Part shown: piece by piece, positions 5,105 through 7,022 of the stretch
How positions within the stretch are numbered: position 1 is the stretch's first letter
Layout of the letters: every line of letters starts with the position of its first letter
Origin: Candidatus Bathyarchaeota archaeon
GTDB taxonomy: Archaea > Thermoproteota > Bathyarchaeia > TCS64
Direction of reading: 5' to 3'
Assembly (NCBI GenBank): GCA_013329615.1
Contig: DUKA01000166.1
Coordinates: 1-7,022, forward strand
DNA length: 7,022 nucleotides
Notes under the pieces: generated by a model
Database searches by the model: none
What the model was told of the DNA's origin: nothing
What the model saw: the letters and a program-made list of their open reading frames with translations, nothing else
Program-made: the position numbers and the translations under genes

Positions 5105-5138
5105 ACTTTGTGACGCAAAGTATATATCTTACGCAAAG
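5105..5138. repeat. Inverted and direct repeats around the TATA box of the second membrane/HTH operon
   Basis: ACTTTG (5105-5110) and CAAAGT (5116-5121) form a perfect inverted repeat around TGACG. The second arm belongs to ACGCAAAG (5113-5120), repeated exactly at 5131-5138. The TATA element lies between the two copies. This is a likely operator; the winged-helix protein encoded in the same operon is the obvious candidate to bind it. Confidence 0.62.
5121..5128 (+). promoter_or_regulatory. TATA box of the membrane protein/winged-helix operon
   Basis: TATATATC, an excellent archaeal box A match. Initiation about 26 nt downstream, near 5150, leaves a leader of roughly 12 nt ending in a weak AGGGAA site (5151-5156) before the ATG at 5162. 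It is flanked on both sides by ACGCAAAG repeats. Confidence 0.65.
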
Positions 5139-5161
5139 CTCTCTGTGATCAGGGAATAAGC

Positions 5162-5773
5162 ATGAGCGGAAACATCGACCTCAAAGAACTGCAGAGGAAG
5201 GCGATGTCCTCCTTCCACGAGGACGGCGTAATCGATATAATGATAGGCTTGTTAGGGCTTATTTGGGGCTTCTCCGCCTTCACCGACGACTCATACATGG
5301 GCGTGATCTGGGTTGGCGTCGTGATACCGTCCTACTGGTGGCTGAAGAGGAAATACACGATACCGAGGATAGGGATGGTGCGATTCTCTCCGAGGGCAGG
5401 GGGTAACTTCCCGAGAATATTGGCGACTGGACTCGTCGGCGCAGCCGTCGCAGTCGGGATAGCCCTATGGTGGGGATCCACCGAAGCGTCGAAGCCGTTC
5501 TTCTACTACCTCATCACAGACTACTGGGGGATAATGATGGGTCTTTGCGCCGCGGTCACCGGAGCCGTCTACGCGCGTGTGGAAAATATCCCGAGGTTCT
5601 ACGCCTACTCTGCCCTCACCCTCACGCTGATAGGCAGCGCCCAGTACTCGGGGCTACCCTTCGGTGTCCACCTCCTAGCGCTAGGCGCGGCATTCCTAGG
5701 CTATGGGGGCTACCTCCTACACAGGTTCACGAGCAAGTACCCGGTGCAGGCGGTCGACGGTCAAGATGTCTGA
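5162..5773 (+). CDS. Polytopic membrane protein paired with a winged-helix regulator
   Basis: A 203-residue integral membrane protein of unknown function. An amphipathic N-terminus (DLKELQRKAMSSFHEDGVID, 6-25) leads into hydrophobic segments at about 24-40, 45-61, 84-104, 115-138, 146-162 and 166-187. The E-D-G-x-x-D-I-M-x-G start and the Y-T-I-P-R-I-G-M-V-R-F stretch (65-75) between segments 2 and 3 recall a group of uncharacterised prokaryotic membrane proteins opening 'DLKE...EDGL.DI..G' with a 'PRIGYVKF' loop. I know no function or name for them. The gene overlaps the winged-helix gene by 8 nt and shares its promoter region with the divergent acetyltransferase gene. By analogy with similar pairs, it may be the output or the sensor of the regulator; this is inference. 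Confidence 0.82.
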   Translation: MSGNIDLKELQRKAMSSFHEDGVIDIMIGLLGLIWGFSAFTDDSYMGVIWVGVVIPSYWWLKRKYTIPRIGMVRFSPRAGGNFPRILATGLVGAAVAVGIALWWGSTEASKPFFYYLITDYWGIMMGLCAAVTGAVYARVENIPRFYAYSALTLTLIGSAQYSGLPFGVHLLALGAAFLGYGGYLLHRFTSKYPVQAVDGQDV

Positions 5774-6068
5774 GCCTCCGGTCGACGGGATCGACAGGGT
5801 GATCCACGAACCGGCCCGCCTCATGATAATGGCTCACCTCTACGTAGTCGATTCCGCCGACTTCCTCTTCCTGATGAGGCAGACGGGGCTGACCTTTGGT
5901 AACCTCTCGAGCCACATGGCGAAGCTCGAGGCGGTGGGCTACATAGAGGTGGTGAAGGACTTCATCGAGAGGAAGCCCCACACGATGCTGCGCGTCACGG
6001 CGAAGGGAAGGCGCGCCTTCGACGAGTACCGCCACGGAATGGACAGGCTCTTCAAGGGGCTCCTCTGA
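5766..6068 (+). CDS. Winged-helix transcriptional regulator (HTH_34 / MarR-ArsR-like)
   Basis: A 100-residue single-domain DNA-binding protein. It begins IDRVIHEPARLMIMAHLYVV (9-28), followed by FLFLMRQTGLTFGNLSSHMAKLEAVGYIEVVK (33-64 in two parts: helix 2 at 33-40, recognition helix about 43-58). The wing is F-I-E-R-K-P-H-T-M-L-R-V-T-A-K-G-R (66-82), ending in an amphipathic dimerisation helix (83-98). This is the typical layout of PF13601-type archaeal regulators, which recognise promoter repeats as dimers. It lacks an added ligand domain and obvious metal cysteines. The frame is open 63 nt further upstream, but the ATG at 5766 begins the conserved domain and makes the 8-nt ATGTCTGA overlap with the membrane gene. 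Probable autoregulator acting at the 5105-5138 repeats. Confidence 0.9.
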   Translation: MSEPPVDGIDRVIHEPARLMIMAHLYVVDSADFLFLMRQTGLTFGNLSSHMAKLEAVGYIEVVKDFIERKPHTMLRVTAKGRRAFDEYRHGMDRLFKGLL

Positions 6069-6081
6069 CCCCCTCAGTACC

Positions 6082-6089
6082 CTTAAATT
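6082..6089 (+). promoter_or_regulatory. Box A promoter for the 238-residue protein and TusA operon
   Basis: CTTAAATT lies in the 54-nt gap after the winged-helix gene. Initiation near 6112 gives a leader of about 11 nt that begins at the AGGTG ribosome-binding site (6112-6116), 6 nt before the ATG at 6123. Confidence 0.5.
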
Positions 6090-6122
6090 GCGCCCATCTT
6101 CCCCTTGCTTTAGGTGTAAACT

Positions 6123-6839
6123 ATGCCAACGGCTGGGAAGGTCTTCGTATCAACAGAATACAAGAAGCTCGCCGACATCGCCGCGGCCCTCGAGGGGCAC
6201 AAGGTCGAGGAGGAGTACGCCGAGGGCGACTTCAAGCTCACCCTACTCACCGAGGTCGCCAACGTCAACGTCACCGAGGGCGTCCTGACCGGCCTATACA
6301 GCTACGACCACGTCGTCTACAACTACCACCGCGGCAAGGTCATGCCCGCAGCCGCCACGAAGGAGGTCCTCTTCAGCATGAACGAGCACCAGAACCGCGT
6401 CTACCTCGTCGTCGTCGACAAGAAGGCCATCGCAAACCGGATCGCCAACAGGCTCAGCGAGATCGCCTTCGGCGAGATGGGCGTAATCGTCGAGGCCCGC
6501 ATCCTCCCCGAGACGATGAAAAAGTTCCACGTCGCCAACAAGGAGGGCACCAAGGTCATCTTCTTCGAGAACATGGACATCCCGAACATAAACAAGCTCA
6601 GCCTATACGGCCCCGACCTCGTCGACACGAAGCTCTTCAAGGAGTACGACAGTATAGGCGACCCATGGTATGTGCTGGCGAAAAGCAAGAAGTTCGGATA
6701 CACGGTGGGGCTGGTGCGCGATGGCTCCGTAACCATCTTCAACACCGTGGATCAGGGGCAATACCTTCAATACGTGCGGGAGGACGTGATCCCCATGACC
6801 CAGCCCCCGCGGGCAAGGAAGGATGAAGAAGATGCCTGA
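6123..6839 (+). CDS. Conserved-looking protein of unknown function, coupled to TusA
   Basis: I do not recognise this 238-residue protein. It is soluble, with no signal or transmembrane segment, and has no cysteine at all, unusual beside so many cysteine-rich neighbours. Alternating hydrophobic stretches (NRVYLVVVDKK 91-101, GVIVEARILP 120-129, KVIFFENMDI 144-153, YTVGLVRDGSVTIFN 193-207) suggest a mixed alpha/beta protein of perhaps two or three domains. A helix, KAIANRIANRLSEIAFGEMG, covers 101-120, and the tail 225-238 is polar and probably disordered. The start is supported by AGGTG 6 nt upstream and its own box A. Its stop overlaps the TusA start (ATGCCTGA), so it may act with a sulfur carrier; that is context only. 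Codon choice changes abruptly at codon 177: valine is GTC 18 times and never GTG before it, GTG six times and never GTC after it. Confidence 0.75.
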   Translation: MPTAGKVFVSTEYKKLADIAAALEGHKVEEEYAEGDFKLTLLTEVANVNVTEGVLTGLYSYDHVVYNYHRGKVMPAAATKEVLFSMNEHQNRVYLVVVDKKAIANRIANRLSEIAFGEMGVIVEARILPETMKKFHVANKEGTKVIFFENMDIPNINKLSLYGPDLVDTKLFKEYDSIGDPWYVLAKSKKFGYTVGLVRDGSVTIFNTVDQGQYLQYVREDVIPMTQPPRARKDEEDA

Positions 6840-7022
6840 CAAAGAACTCGACTGCACGGGGCTCTTCTGCCCCGAGCCCGTCTTTCGCACACGCATGGCG
6901 CTCGACGAACTCGCCTCAGGCCAGACACTTGAGGTCCACGCCGACGACCCCGCCGCCTTCGAGGACCTACGCAGGCTCACGGAGCGCCTCGGCCACACCG
7001 TCGTCTCCATAAAGAAGGAAGG
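6832..7022 (+). CDS. tusA: TusA-like sulfurtransferase / sulfur carrier (partial at the right edge)
   Basis: The first 63 residues of a small sulfur-relay protein that runs off the window; TusA proteins are 70-85 residues, so most is present. ELDCTGLFCPEPVFRTRMAL (5-24) contains the diagnostic C-P-x-P motif, with C13 as the persulfide-carrying cysteine and C8 as a second cysteine. The rest, L-E-V-H-A-D-D-P-A-A-F-E-D-L, then G-H-T-V-V-S-I-K, fits the family's beta-alpha-beta-alpha-beta fold. TusA passes sulfane sulfur to tRNA thiolation, cofactor synthesis or dissimilatory sulfur pathways; which applies here is not visible. An ATG in frame at 6823 (MKKMPDKE) is an alternative start. The ATG at 6832 is preferred because AAGGATGA precedes it and it makes the same 8-nt overlap seen in the other operons. 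Confidence 0.9.
   Translation, partial: MPDKELDCTGLFCPEPVFRTRMALDELASGQTLEVHADDPAAFEDLRRLTERLGHTVVSIKKE

Noticed and set aside
5091..5106. GTAAAAGATGACCAAC as a fourth copy of the 16-bp repeat unit
   Set aside because: Matches unit 1 at 11 of 16 positions, but the conserved TTYTAAC half is lost; not distinguishable from chance in an AT-rich promoter.

Overview
The window looks like a compact piece of an archaeal chromosome, about 60% GC by eye. The evidence is AT-rich box A (TATA-like) elements 20-30 nt upstream of several starts, at least two starts so close to the predicted transcription start that the mRNAs should be leaderless, a bacterio-opsin-activator type HTH protein, a DUF3795 protein, and AGG/ATA-rich codon use. 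I cannot name the lineage. No rRNA, tRNA, CRISPR array, insertion sequence or phage gene is visible.

Layout. Positions 1-128 hold the 5' end of a minus-strand DUF1294 membrane protein. After a divergent promoter region come an M19 zinc dipeptidase (245-1258, +) and an iron-sulfur flavoprotein/NADPH-FMN reductase-like protein (1312-1872, +). These run tail-to-tail into a minus-strand pair: a six-segment DUF2178-like membrane protein (2085-2615) followed by a 70-residue Cro/CI HTH regulator (1869-2081). The regulator has no ordinary start codon and apparently begins at CTG. A divergent promoter region built from three perfectly abutting 16-bp repeats (2630-2677) separates this pair from a plus-strand HTH_10 regulator (2702-3475) with an overlapping cysteine-rich DUF3795 gene (3468-3830). 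An Eis-like GNAT acetyltransferase (3811-5055, -) follows. A second divergent promoter, carrying repeats around its TATA box, separates it from a second membrane protein plus winged-helix regulator pair (5162-6068, +). The window ends with an unrecognised cysteine-free 238-residue protein (6123-6839) overlapping a TusA-like sulfur carrier (6832 to the edge).

How the genes work together. Two small operons each pair a polytopic membrane protein with a small DNA-binding protein of a different family. Each is transcribed away from a repeat-bearing promoter that it shares with a divergent neighbour, which suggests autoregulated membrane-sensing or membrane-remodelling modules. All three plus-strand overlapping pairs have the same 8-nt overlap, ATGNCTGA, which implies translational coupling. 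The cysteine-rich flavoprotein, DUF3795 protein and TusA give the region a thiol/Fe-S/sulfur flavour, but there is no single recognisable pathway. The strongest candidates for something undescribed are the 16-bp tandem array with its two HTH neighbours, the CTG-started regulator, and the TusA-coupled protein with an abrupt internal codon switch.
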